Shown here in pieces: positions 54,304-63,179 of a stretch of DNA of 64,000 nt. The notes beneath the pieces were generated by a model, which saw nothing but the letters and a program-made list of their open reading frames with translations, searched no databases and was not told the DNA's origin. The position numbers and the translations under genes were made by a program. The stretch's first letter is position 1. Every line of letters starts with the position of its first letter. The stretch lies in the NCBI GenBank assembly GCA_020698575.1, contig CM036244.1:25755534-25819533 (forward strand), in the 5' to 3' direction. The DNA is from Bostrychus sinensis (Eukaryota > Chordata > Actinopteri > Gobiiformes > Eleotridae).

Positions 54304-54534
54304 CTGCATTAACTTTCCCTCCGCGTAGCCCGCACTTCCTCCCACAAATACCCCCTCCAGAGTGATGGGCTTCCCTGAGGGCTCCTGCCGGAGCAGGGTC
54401 ACCTTGATCAGCGCTCGCAGGGCCGGCCGCTCGGACTCCGGCTGACCCAGGCCTGGCTGGCCCAGCACCAGCTGCAGGCCCGCCATGAGCAGCCACGGCC
54501 AGAGCCCGGCCAGGCGCCGCGGGGGGACGCTCAT
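54304..54534 (-). CDS. rnf43: RNF43 first coding exon (signal peptide and start of the luminal domain)
   Basis: RNF43 is a single-pass E3 ubiquitin ligase that ubiquitinates Frizzled receptors at the cell surface and so damps Wnt signalling; R-spondins with LGR receptors remove it (family knowledge). This exon encodes 77 residues, MSVPPRRLAG onward: a hydrophobic signal peptide (about residues 10-25, LWPWLLMAGLQLVLG), then the first strand of the protease-associated ectodomain (LRALIKVTLL) and ITLEGVFVGG and AEGKLMQ. Human RNF43 has LWPWLLMA and AEGKLMQ at matching places. The exon ends CAG before GTGAGT, phase 0. The ATG has G at -3 and is the first in-frame ATG; the frame stays open upstream without another. 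The paralogue ZNRF3 is the alternative, but the HSF5 neighbour favours RNF43. Confidence 0.92.
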
Positions 54535-54569
54535 GGCCTGGGCTGGAGCGGCGCTGGCCGGCCGCACAT
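54531..54569 (-). promoter_or_regulatory. Upstream ORF overlapping the RNF43 start codon
   Basis: An ATG with A at -3 (CCACCATGT) opens 35 bases before the RNF43 ATG in another frame. It reads MCGRPAPLQPRP and stops in TGA, the stop sharing bases with the main start as ATGA. If the 5' leader includes this segment, scanning ribosomes would meet the uORF first and would have to leak past it or reinitiate. The leader itself is unmapped, so function is inference. Confidence 0.5.
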
Positions 54570-55800
54570 GGTGGACTTCAAAGCACACAAGCACCTCGGA
54601 GACACGAAACAAACACGAATTACGACCCACGGCGTTGAGAGGCGACGATTAACGAGAAACAAATCCACACATAGGGCTCAACCCCAAAAAGAGTTAAAGT
54701 CCATAAGCTGTTTGTGTTTACATATCCAGGGTTTACAAGTGGAAGAAAAGCAGCCACTCCGTTCACACGGTGGCCCTGAAGGGTACACAGCACTCCCCGA
54801 ATAAAAGTGAGCTATAGGCCTAATGAACTTTTATCCAGTGACATTAGTGCGCACTGCATGCCCGAGTGCGCCGTGAAAACACGTTGTTTTGTGGAGCCCG
54901 AAGAGTGCACTGCTTCCAATTGCCCAGTTTCACAAAGTGGGCTCCAGCTTTAAACGCATGTCAAACTTGAACTAATGTTGGCTTCACTTGTGACCGCGTC
55001 CCGCTGCTCGGTCCTCAAGAATTTATCAATGTTCGTCAGTTACTGTAACCTACTACAGCATTTTGAAGCCAAAGTGCGAGTTGGCAAAGCTCCAGGTGAA
55101 GCCACGTCCCGAAGAAAAAACATGTTTGAGATAAATCCATAAAAGCGAGGAGAAGCCACGACTTGAACTTCAAAGCCTGCTTCACAGGTTGCCGCCTCGG
55201 AGTTCGAAAGCATACTGACAGACCCCGCAGCGTGCCAAAAAGTTGCCTAATGTTTTTACAGCCATGGAGTTGCGAAAAATATCCTTTAAGTAGTCGAATT
55301 CAGTACACATTCTCTAATGATTAACCAGCTCAAATGAAGCATAGTTTTAGCCTACTTCACGTATAACTTGATCATTATGATCAGTGTACAGTTAAAACTC
55401 GTGTCTAACTCAACAGCCTGTTTCCTCCTGTCGCTCCAGTGCAGTTTGCGCGTACATAACACGCACATTCCACGAGTTTAGTGTCCCCGATGCACTTAAA
55501 AAAAGCGGGGTACAATCCCCTCGAGAACACGCAGGGAATTGGACGTGTTATCAAAGTCAAAAGCGAGTTAAAGTTGAGAAAGCAAACAAGACACAAAATA
55601 CGAGTGGTCCACGCGTCTGTTGTTCTCCATGTAGGGCTGATAAACACTCCTGATACCGTCCCGCAAGTCTACCTCCTGGACTCTCTGTCGCTCCCCTGAG
55701 ACCTCATTGACAGTCTGCTCTCTACCTGCTCAGAGCCGCGCAGCCTTCAAGGGCCCAGGAAATATCAGACTTTAGAGAGAGTCGACGCTAGACTGAGTGA
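54570..55800 (-). promoter_or_regulatory. RNF43 promoter / 5' leader region, CpG-rich
   Basis: Sequence from just upstream of the RNF43 start is rich in CpG compared with the surrounding AT-rich DNA, in line with a CpG-type vertebrate promoter. Human RNF43 has a non-coding first exon, and one may lie here, but I could not place it: possible donor-like sites occur, none convincing. No TATA box was seen at a definable start. Confidence 0.5.
55550..55556 (+). promoter_or_regulatory. Candidate TCF/LEF site (ATCAAAG)
   Basis: ATCAAAG is the core TCF/LEF motif and lies about 1 kb upstream of the RNF43 ATG. RNF43 is a known Wnt target gene forming a negative feedback loop, so a site here is reasonable. 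A 7 bp motif occurs often by chance. Confidence 0.25.
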
Positions 55801-56186
55801 ACCCTAAAAGTGAGGGAAGGCTTTAGGTACAAGCTGGTGGCAAAATGATTAACTGAGAAACAACTTTTTTATTTGAAGTCACTTTTAGCAGATTTAGTTT
55901 AGCAGTTATAAATGTATCGTAATTACCAACAGATTTATTGTTAGAGCAATAGACAGTATTAGTACGGACGTTCCTCATTAAAGTAATTCTCATTGTACTT
56001 GAATGCTGCATGAGAGAACGGGGCGGAGCGGTCCTGAAGCACCAGCAGTAATAAACAAGTAAACATCGCCCACTGGTGGTAGTATACGGTTTCAAATATC
56101 TTTATGTTCACGGCTGAGTAGTGGAGTCTACATATTGTACACTTTCAACAATATTAAAACAATTATTAATAAATATCACATATGTA
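55801..56186. other. Spacer between hsf5 and the RNF43 5' region
   Basis: About 390 bases beyond the HSF5 polyadenylation signal. AT-rich, no ORF or repeat recognised. The two genes are therefore closely spaced in tandem on the same strand. Confidence 0.6.
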
Positions 56187-56196
56187 TTTATTTATT
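56187..56196 (-). terminator. hsf5: hsf5 polyadenylation signals (two overlapping AATAAA)
   Basis: On the minus strand AATAAATAAA occurs here, about 490 bases after the HSF5 stop. No other AATAAA or ATTAAA was found on this strand between the stop and this point, so it is the likely 3' end signal. The 3' UTR (56686 to here) is AT-rich and without structure that I could recognise. Confidence 0.6.
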
Positions 56197-56686
56197 TCCA
56201 ACAAAACGTGAAAACATCAAAAACATTAAAAAATAACAGCAAGTAAAACTACCATATAAAAATGCAGGTAAAACCACACCATTGGTACCACCACCAAGCC
56301 AAATAGATGTGCAATAATAAAAAACAATGTTATGTAGTTAAAATAAAATGATCTTTCATTCAGCATTAAATACCATACATTTGTAAATAAAATGCATTAG
56401 ATTATAATGGTATAAAATATCACATTTATATAAAGGCTAAGATAATGTAGCTGCTCTCAAAAGTAGTCCAATTTCTATAAAGTAAATTTAGTTAGATTTA
56501 CAAATACATTTACATCAAAACACATACAATATTCTGCATGGAAGATATTTGACAAACCAAGAAGTGAAAGAACAATCAGCTGTCAATAAAGACTTGGATA
56601 CATGTGAATGTGATAATCAACTGTCAGAAATCCTTCCTGTAAATCCTCACTGCCCAGCAGAGCATATGATGTCAGCTGCTGTTTTT

Positions 56687-56770
56687 TTAAACCTGACAGG
56701 ATTCATTGCCATTGGTATGATTAACCTCTACTTGAATCACCTCAGTTTTGTTTAAATCATCTTTGGTATC
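56687..56770 (-). CDS. hsf5: hsf5 terminal coding exon
   Basis: After an 86 bp intron with acceptor ATTACTAG, 27 codons follow in phase (beginning DTKDDLNKTEVIQVEV) and end in TAA at 56689-56687. The segment is acidic and polar and gives the protein a natural end. It is the only nearby in-phase exon that I could find. Confidence 0.82.
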   Translation of the reverse strand, partial: DTKDDLNKTEVIQVEVNHTNGNESCQV

Positions 56771-58730
56771 CTAGTAATACAACCACAAAAATCAACAAAA
56801 TGGTTAAGCTCAAACAATTTGTAATACAACATATAACACAATACACTGACATATACCTCAGATATGGCCTCCTCTGGCACTTGCACCAGGACAGAATCCA
56901 CTCCTGCTTCTGAGTCTGGTGTTGCAGTAGCATCTCCTGATAAGGTCTCAGTTTGAACTCCAGTGCACAAAATGTTATTTTGGGGGGTATTGCCATGGTT
57001 GTCTTCTTTTGCAGAGACAGACACTGTCCTGCTCGAGGACTGCTTCTCTGGGGTCACAGTTATAGTCAAGTTGTTATTTGGTTGAGTTTGCATCAATTCA
57101 TCAGCAATTTGGAAAATTGTGTCCAAGTTAATATCATTTTTGTTCATCTCCTGTTTGTTGTTGTTCTGCAAAACAGGGCTCTGACCATCAGGACTCAACT
57201 CCATCATAGGGTAACGTGCCTAAAGAGGAACATAGTAATAATCACATCATATGCACCTTTTGTACTGATTACATGTTTACTATGACTAGCATGTATATTA
57301 TCTTAAGGTTATGTGGAACATTTTCAACACAAAGCTCTTTCTGTTAAGGCACTAGTGAGTTTTAGGTTAATTCAAACTAGCATCAGAAGTAACTGAGCAG
57401 AAGAGGACAATAAATATACTTTAATTAATGAAGAGGTTATTTGAATTTAAGTTTAAAGAAAAGGTTAATATATATATATTAATTTAGCCAAATATATTTA
57501 AAATGTTTTCCATTCCAGACTCATTTTCCAGATATAATCTAAGGTAATAATAAGGTAATAACATGAGGTAAAAAAGTCACTGCACTTGCCTGGTAGTAAC
57601 CAATAGGTGAGAAGAGCCCTGTTTGCATACCATTTGGTATGGCCATGAATGGTGGGCGGCAGAACTGGTAAACTTGTAGAGCACAAATAAAATTAAAACG
57701 TAAGTATTTTTGCTAGCAATTAGTAACTAACCTATTTTTTTTCAAATATTGAAATTAAAAATGTTAGTTTTATTGTAAAGTAATAGATTTATATTTGTAC
57801 ATTAATGATCTGTGACTATTTATGATTCTTACCTGAGGAGTAAAAGACAGGTTGGTACTGTTCATTTTGAGGATGTATTCCTGTGAAACTAGGAGTGCTG
57901 TAGCTTACACCACATTGTGCACTCTGCTGAAAGGGACTAGATAGTACTTTGGAGTGGGGATGTCCTAAAGACACATGCGTGCCTTTGTCCTGTGGAAAGA
58001 CAGAGGAGGAGGGCATAACATGACCCCCTGGCAGATGTTGTTGGGGGACTGGGCTTCCAGTGTGGGGTGGCAGTGGCAGGTTTCTGTTTAAGTTTAGATA
58101 AGGTGACTCCTTCTGAGCACTGCCAAATGAAGAGGGGCTTCCTGTAGAACACAAGAGCAACTTTCAGTCTTATACATTCTGTAGTTTTTGCAATTAGAGA
58201 TAAACACACTTACCTTTCATCAAAAATTTCTCCAAACTTTCCCCTTCTCCAAACCTAACACGCTGGTATTTACTTGGAGGCCTACACCTCACATCAATAC
58301 CACGATCTAGTTTGGCCTTATTATCTACTGTTAATCTTTTCATATTGACAAGAAGGTCAGGGTGGTTGCGTCTGAAATTTGGGTTGAAGAAGTGATGAAC
58401 AGTGTTTTTCCTTTCAGGGGAACTGTAGCTGTCATTTTTTAAATGAATCCTGCAGGAGACTGAGTCAGCTTTCCTGAAGCCATACAGGTTGAGTTGGCGA
58501 GCTATGCTGGAGAAGTGTGTCGTTTTGAAACTGTCAACATTTCCCACGTCGTTGCTGCTACCAGGAGACAGGACGAGTTTCTGAAAGAGCTGCTCGTCAA
58601 TCACGACAATCTCTCCACTGTTGTCCCAGCAGATGGCGCTGTTGGTTGGGTTGTTTACCATACGCCACAGTTTGGCAGGGAAATTATTGGGATTAATACA
58701 ATCAGGGAGAGTATGATCAACTTCAGTCAT
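56687..58730 (-). CDS. hsf5: Heat shock transcription factor 5, complete coding region in five exons
   Basis: Divergent heat shock factor, a nuclear DNA-binding protein needed in the male germ line (known for fish and mammals). Joining 58730-58214, 58141-57833, 57672-57590, 57219-56857 and 56770-56687 gives 1356 nt, or 451 residues plus TAA, with every junction in phase. The HSF DNA-binding domain occupies about residues 14-135: the opening FPAKLWRMVNN, the recognition-helix region HFSSIARQLNLYGFRK, and HHFFNPNFRRNHPDLL after it. Canonical HSFs have SFVRQLNMYGF here, so the SSIARQLNLYGF variant points to HSF5. I see no heptad (HR-A/B) coiled coil; the rest is Ser/Pro/Gln-rich with an acidic tail. 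The human protein is longer (about 596 residues, from memory). The ATG is the first in the exon and precedes the domain closely. The gene lies upstream of RNF43 on the same strand, as in human. The exon model comes from splice motifs and phase only; no transcript was seen. Confidence 0.93.
56857..57219 (-). CDS. hsf5: hsf5 coding exon 4
   Basis: It begins after TTTAG with Ala-Arg-Tyr-Pro-Met-Met-Glu and encodes 121 residues rich in Asn, Gln, Thr and acidic residues, including DINLDTIFQIADELMQ, a short amphipathic-looking segment that could act in transcriptional activation (inference). It ends in ATATCTGAG before GTATAT, phase 0. Reading on gives a hydrophobic run, so the splice there is preferred. 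Confidence 0.88.
57590..57672 (-). CDS. hsf5: hsf5 coding exon 3, followed by a GC donor
   Basis: An 83 nt exon after acceptor CTACAAG, encoding about 28 residues that read VYQFCRPPFMAIPNG and end in SPIGYYQ. The phase matches both neighbours. The exon ends at CAG and is followed by GCAAGT, the usual context of the minority GC-AG introns; no GT donor at this edge keeps the frame. The next exon resumes in phase 0 after TTTAG. Confidence 0.85.
57833..58141 (-). CDS. hsf5: hsf5 coding exon 2
   Basis: It follows a CTACAG acceptor and completes a Gly codon split with exon 1. It encodes about 103 residues rich in Ser, Pro, Gly, Gln and His (for example PLPPHTGSPVPQQHLPGGH), a low-complexity regulatory stretch without a recognised fold. 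It ends in TCCTCAG before the donor GTAAGA, again phase 1. Confidence 0.92.
58214..58730 (-). CDS. hsf5: hsf5 coding exon 1 (DNA-binding domain)
   Basis: Residues 1-172 plus one base. It holds the entire HSF DNA-binding domain and a basic linker (RCRPPSKYQRVRF) after it. The exon ends in AAAG followed by the consensus donor GTAAGT, so the downstream intron is phase 1. The intron to exon 2 is only 72 bp. Confidence 0.95.
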
Positions 58731-59090
58731 CTTCAGTCACAACTAGAACAGACTACGCATACAGTTGTTTGTATTAAAATTTGTAAACATCAATAGATCA
58801 TATAAGCCTACACAGAATACAGTTGTTGTCTATTAACGTTCATTGTAGTCACTATTAACGCTAGAGCTCACTTATTGATGGCTAGATCAGATGTAGCTGT
58901 CTGGCGTATGGAGTAGGTTAAATAAATGTTGATCTGCAGTTCATTTCAGTCCAGTTACCATTCCACATATTTATTAAAGTTAATTATAATATTAAACGTG
59001 ACTCACCTTGTTTTATCTTACGTCCTCAGAATCGTTACAAGTTCCGACCGTTGAGTGGTCCAACGTTCGGCCAGAGGAGCATTTTCACTC
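58731..59090 (-). promoter_or_regulatory. hsf5 5' region
   Basis: The stretch between the HSF5 start codon and the X-box-like site. It holds the presumed 5' UTR and transcription start, which cannot be placed from sequence alone. The last 60 bases toward the X-box are richer in CpG than the rest. No TATA box at a convincing position was seen. Confidence 0.4.
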
Positions 59091-59104
59091 GTTACCATAG
59101 AAAC
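59091..59104 (-). promoter_or_regulatory. X-box-like RFX site upstream of hsf5
   Basis: GTTACCATAGAAAC on the plus strand is a near-palindrome matching the RFX X-box consensus GTTRCC-AT-RGYAAC with one deviation. It lies about 360 bases upstream of the HSF5 ATG. RFX-family factors drive spermatogenic and ciliary genes (known), which fits a germ-line HSF (inference). A CCGTTG (MYB-type CAACGG in reverse) lies close by at about 59048-59053. Confidence 0.45.
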
Positions 59105-59215
59105 CATAAAATCTCACGCTCTAAATATGATTGTTTTTTTGTTTTTGTTTTGCCAAATATATAATTACTAGTAAGATTAAATCATTTTTGTTCAAAATTA
59201 TACAAAGCCTAAATA

Positions 59216-59665
59216 CAGTTGGGTTGAAAATAATAGCAGCGTGTGTATTAAAGTGAGTAAATCTCAAAATCCTTATTCTAGCTTTTTTTTTCAGACATGC
59301 AAATGCACTGAGAAGACTGCTTATTTTATTACAAACCAAAACATGAACATAATCAAATTTGTTATTGCTTTACAGAAACTGTGTCCTGTGGCTTGACCTC
59401 AGTGTTTGAGGGTCGTCTGATAAACTCTCTGTGGCCCCTAGTCCCAGAAAGAACAATCTTACTTTCATCAGTCCACAAAATGCTGTGCCATTTCTCTTTA
59501 GGTCAGTCAATATGTTTTTTTGGCAAATTCAGCATTATTTTTTTTAACAATGATAATTTGTGGGGGCTTCTCACTGAAAGCTTGGCTTGGCTGTTTAACC
59601 CCTGATTTCTCACAGCTGACTGAGGGCCCTGCTGGCACACCACACTGCTATTATTCTGAACAGGC
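59216..59665 (-). mobile_element. Degenerate Tc1/mariner element
   Basis: The left end CAGTTGGGTTGAAAATAATA lies next to TA, and the inverse GTTCAGAATAATAGCAGTGTG stands near 59640-59661; these are the terminal motifs of a common teleost Tc1-like family. The interior encodes a decayed transposase on the minus strand. The outer right end is eroded. Confidence 0.75.
59374..59600 (-). pseudogene. Tc1-like transposase fragment
   Basis: Minus-strand translation gives KKHID, then a stop where Tc1 relatives have Trp, then PKEKWHSILWTDESK and a diverged GTRGHREFIRRPSNTEVKP. WTDESK contains the first catalytic Asp of the DDE triad. Upstream pieces of the DNA-binding region (ARSP, LLKK) are frame-disrupted. 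The second and third catalytic residues are absent, so it is inactive. Confidence 0.8.
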
Positions 59666-59732
59666 CCCTTCCAATTAATTATTCAAATAAAAAGAATTAG
59701 CTGCATGCATTTCACAACTGTTGGGTCTATTG

Positions 59733-59735
<3 letters not shown>

Positions 59736-59778
<43 letters not shown>
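59736..59778 (+). repeat. (CT)n microsatellite
   Basis: About 20 perfect CT units, directly abutting the end of the LINE fragment that follows. Confidence 0.97.
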
Positions 59779-59784
<6 letters not shown>

Positions 59785-60181
59785 CACAGTCTGCACCTGG
59801 GGTCTTGTCTTATATGGTAGATTTGAGCCTCTATTGCTCTGGTGCTCAAGGCCTGCTCTTGTGCAGCCATGATCAGTGCCTCTGTGCTGTCCTTCAGTCC
59901 AGCCCTTTCTAGCCACTGGTAGGATTTCTGGATATCAGCCACTTCTGTTATCTGTCGATGGTACATCCCATGTAGGGGCTTTTCCTCCCATGATGGTTCC
60001 TCCAGCACCTCGTCCTCCTGCCTCCACATTCACTGAGCACTGACGTTCCTGATGTATTCAAGGATCTTGGATGTTTCATCTTGAATAGTGGTTCTGACAC
60101 TCAGCAGTCCTCTGCCTCCTTTCTTGTGCTTAGTGTAAAGTCTCAGGGCGCTGGATTTGGGGTGGAACCCTCCATGCATGG
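59779..60181 (-). pseudogene. LINE fragment, R4/Dong-like C-terminal region
   Basis: Two minus-strand blocks in one frame separated by a stop: ALRLYTKHKKGGRGLLSVRT through ETSKILEYIRN, then KPLHGMYHRQITEVADI, YQWLERAGLKDSTEALIMAA and RQDPRCRLCKE. I recognise this as the region after the reverse transcriptase in teleost R4/Dong-type LINEs, just before the Cys-rich motif and restriction-like endonuclease. The fragment breaks off inside the (CT)n repeat, leaving no endonuclease. Confidence 0.65.
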
Positions 60182-60392
60182 TCAGGAGTAATCAGAAACT
60201 CAAAAAACAATTAGATTATTTCAAAATTTCAGTTTTACTCCTTTGAATTAGCAGACAATGTTGTAATATCTGTAAAAAATGTAACATAACTGTACAGACC
60301 TGTATACTGTACATAGTTATTTACATTATTAAATATTATAACTATAAATATATTATAATATGAATAATATTATAATATTATAGACCCTTCTA

Positions 60393-60824
60393 GTGTTTGT
60401 AAACAGGACGGCTGCGTTCCAAAGACTGGTACCGGAAGTTAAAAAAGATAATACATTTTTAATTGAACAACTAGCGCTAGCCATCAAACATCACAAATTA
60501 AGAATAATCAAGACAGTTTTGGTGGATGACAACCACTAGACCACATGTGAGCAATATCAGAGCCTGGTTTCATAACATAACGAGTGTGTCAACGTTTAGC
60601 CGTTTTATTCAATGTATAGCAATTAGCGTCTATAATTAGCATATAAGCTAAAGGCTACGTAATTTACATTTCTTAATTTCAATGTTGCGCAGGACAAATA
60701 GTAACAGAAATGTGGCGGATCACAATAGTTTGACATTGTTTGCTCAGATGTACTCAAATGTATTATCGTCTTTTATGACTTCCGGTAGCAGTAGTTGGAA
60801 CGCAAACGTTTTGTTTACAAACAC
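60393..60824. mobile_element. Uncharacterised MITE with long imperfect inverted repeats
   Basis: GTGTTTGTAAACAGGACGG onward is the imperfect inverse of the right end GTTTACAAACAC. Both arms continue with TGCGTTCCAA and ACCGGAAGT at equal distances, giving arms of about 46 bp. There is no coding capacity and no clear target duplication, because the right end runs straight into an (AC)n tract. Confidence 0.6.
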
Positions 60825-60877
60825 GCACACACGCGCGCGCGCGCACATACACAGAATAATATTTAAAACATAAATAT

Positions 60878-60916
<39 letters not shown>

Positions 60917-61001
60917 GTTTATTTGTCACATGCACAAAAAAGTACAGTTATATTATATTATATCTTATATTAATATAAAGTGTTCAAATATAATAAATAA
61001 A

Positions 61002-61054
<53 letters not shown>

Positions 61055-61070
61055 TTATTTATTTATTTAT
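60821..61070 (+). repeat. Cluster of four microsatellites
   Basis: In order: (AC)n/(GC)n at 60821-60850, (GATA)n at 60878-60916, (ATT)n at 61005-61051 and (TTTA)n at 61053-61070. Confidence 0.95.
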
Positions 61071-61470
61071 ATATAAAAATATTAAATATCTATACATTTT
61101 ATATTTCAATCAGTGTTGTTGTGTCGTAGTTCAACGAATCTAAATATTTTCTGTGCAGGCGTACTCCTAAGCGGGAGTCACCGCCGCTGGTCTGCTTTTA
61201 TGTTTGTATGGTTAAATCTTTCTACAGCAAAGTTCGAGGAATCGCAACTAATGTTCCTGGCAGGAACCTGCCGGCATCAGCTGGAGTTCCAAACCGAGCG
61301 GCGCTGGTAAAAATGAAGAAAGGCAAAATGGTTAAAACCCCCGAGGTGGGTGGGCACAGCTGTGTTATGGACCAGATTGGGAGAGTGGGACTCCAGCGGT
61401 AGTGAAGGGATCATGGAGGTAAATCAGGGCAGTAGTCAAATAATGGAGAAAAGCGAGCGTAGTGCGGTAG

Positions 61471-62203
61471 ATGCAGGGAACAGCGCAAAGAAAGCTAAGG
61501 TTAGTGAGACGTGACAGAGAAAGAGAAGAGAGTGGGTCAGGGGCAACTGAGTATAAGGTTATACTAAGATTTGGAGAGCTGGGAGGCATTGCAACAATGA
61601 ATCCAGTCAGGTTGTCATTGGTGTTAAAAAAACAGGTAGGAGAGATACAAATGGCAAAAGTCTTGAGAGATGGAAATTTGGTGGTTGTGTGTAAAAACAG
61701 AGAGCAGAGAGAGCTGGCGTACAGACTTAAAGCGATTGATCAGCGTAAGTTTGTGAGCGCAAGTTATGCTGGATTGGGCAACAAGTGGGTTAGAGGAGTT
61801 ATTTGGGGAGTTCCGGTTGAAATGACTATGGAGGAGGTGAAGGCAAACTTGATGGGAGGTAAGCTGAAAGGGGCTTAACGTTTGCAGGTGACCCGGAATG
61901 GAGAGAGCAAAGACTGAATATGTGCTGCTGGACTTTGAGGAGGAAGCTTTGCCAAAGAAGGTGTCAGTGTGCTTTTTAAGCTACAATGTTCGGGAATATA
62001 TCCCTGGGCCAGTTAGATGTTATGAGTGTCAGAGATTTGGCCATACAGCAAAAGTGTGTAAAAGTAAGCGGAGATGTGCCAGGTGCGGTGAGGACCATGA
62101 GTATTCCGAGTGTGCACAAGAACAGCCCAAATGCTGCAACTGTGGCGGGGACCACAGCGTAGCCTATAGGGGTGAGGTGATGAAAAAGCAAAAGGAAATT
62201 TAG
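61471..62203 (+). pseudogene. LINE ORF1 (gag-like RNA-binding protein) with stop and frameshift
   Basis: The first part, 61471-61878, has RLSLVLKKQVGEIQMAKVL and GVPVEMTMEEVKANLMGGK, typical of the RRM-like ORF1 region, and ends in TAA at 61876-61878. A one-base frameshift then resumes at about 61890 with VLLDFEEEALPKKVSV and REYIPGPVRCYECQRFGH. Three Cys-rich knuckles follow: CYECQRFGHTAKVC, CARCGEDHEYSEC and CCNCGGDHSVAY, the last ending in Tyr where a Cys-type ligand is expected. It binds LINE RNA in the parent element. Confidence 0.8.
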
Positions 62204-62514
62204 CAGGTTAGAGTGCAGCAGAAAGTAACATGCAGAAGCAGTTAAAGTGGTAAAGCATAGAGGAACATGTGAGGAAGAAAAGGAAACTGGAGGAAGGATG
62301 ATGGTGGACTTGAAAAAGTTAGTCACTTTTATAACAGGAGTGATTAATGCAACAATGGAGATCAAGTCTAAAACTGAAAGAATTCAAATAATTATGAAGG
62401 CAGCAGTGCATCATTTGGGTCTAAGTGGACTCTCATGGGAGTAGGTGAGAAATGATCTCTGTGTCCAAGCTAGCCAAGAATCATCATACTGGGTAGTATT
62501 TTTAATGGTCTTTT

Positions 62515-63120
62515 TGTTGCAATGGAACGCTAGAAGTTTATTGGCTAATGGACAGGAGTTGAAGAAGTATATTGCCCAACAGGCCAGAGGTTGTGTGCAT
62601 TCAGGAAACATGGGTGAGACCAAATTTGGATTTTAGAATAAGAGGGTTTGTGGCTGTTAGGTGTGATCGAGCTGAGGGGGTTGCGTAACATTTATAAGAG
62701 AAGATGTTCCATTCAGAGAGGTAGGCATAGGGAAAAATCAGGAGTTTGTGTCTGTAGAAGTCTGGACAGGAGAAGGTGAGTTTGTTATTGTAAATTACTA
62801 TAATCCCTGCAAGATGTTGGACCTGATTAAGTTGTTGCAAATTGAAGGAATGGAGTCTGGTAGGGTGATGGTGTGTGGGGACTTTAATGCACACGTACTA
62901 TGTGGGGAGGTGCGAGAAATGATCCTAATGGGGGCACAATAGAGCAGTTGTTGAAGGAGAAGAATATGGTTTGTCTAAATGATGGGAGAGGGACACGTTT
63001 GGATGTGCGCTCTGGAAATACCTCAGTGCTTGATCTGACACTAGTCACTAGAAATCTAGCAAGCATCTGTAAGTGGGAATTTGATGAAGATACAACTGTG
63101 GGCAGTGACCATTTTCTAAA
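62515..63120 (+). pseudogene. LINE AP endonuclease domain, frameshifted
   Basis: Fragments LLQWNARSLLANGQELKKY (with the first conserved Asn), VVNYYNP-like segment (reads IVNYYNPCKM), VMVCGDFNAH (catalytic Asp-Asn pair), and further on the VLDLTLVTRN and VGSDHF motifs of the AP-endonuclease active site. They occur in order but in at least two frames, with small indels between, so no intact nuclease is made. Confidence 0.8.
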
Positions 63121-63179
63121 AAGGTGTGAGTGTTACTACATGAGGACCGGCACAAGGGGGGCAACCAGAGAAATGGATT

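Noticed and set aside
54238..54630. RNF43 start further upstream in the same frame
   Set aside because: The longer frame begins at GTG, not ATG; the first in-frame ATG at 54534 directly precedes the signal peptide.
57498..57686. Open frame starting MCSTSLPVLPP over hsf5 exon 3
   Set aside because: It is in a frame different from the hsf5 protein; the phase-consistent reading VYQFCRPPF is preferred.
59721..59912. Plus-strand ORF rich in Ser-Leu
   Set aside because: It is a translation of the (CT)n repeat and the back strand of the LINE fragment.
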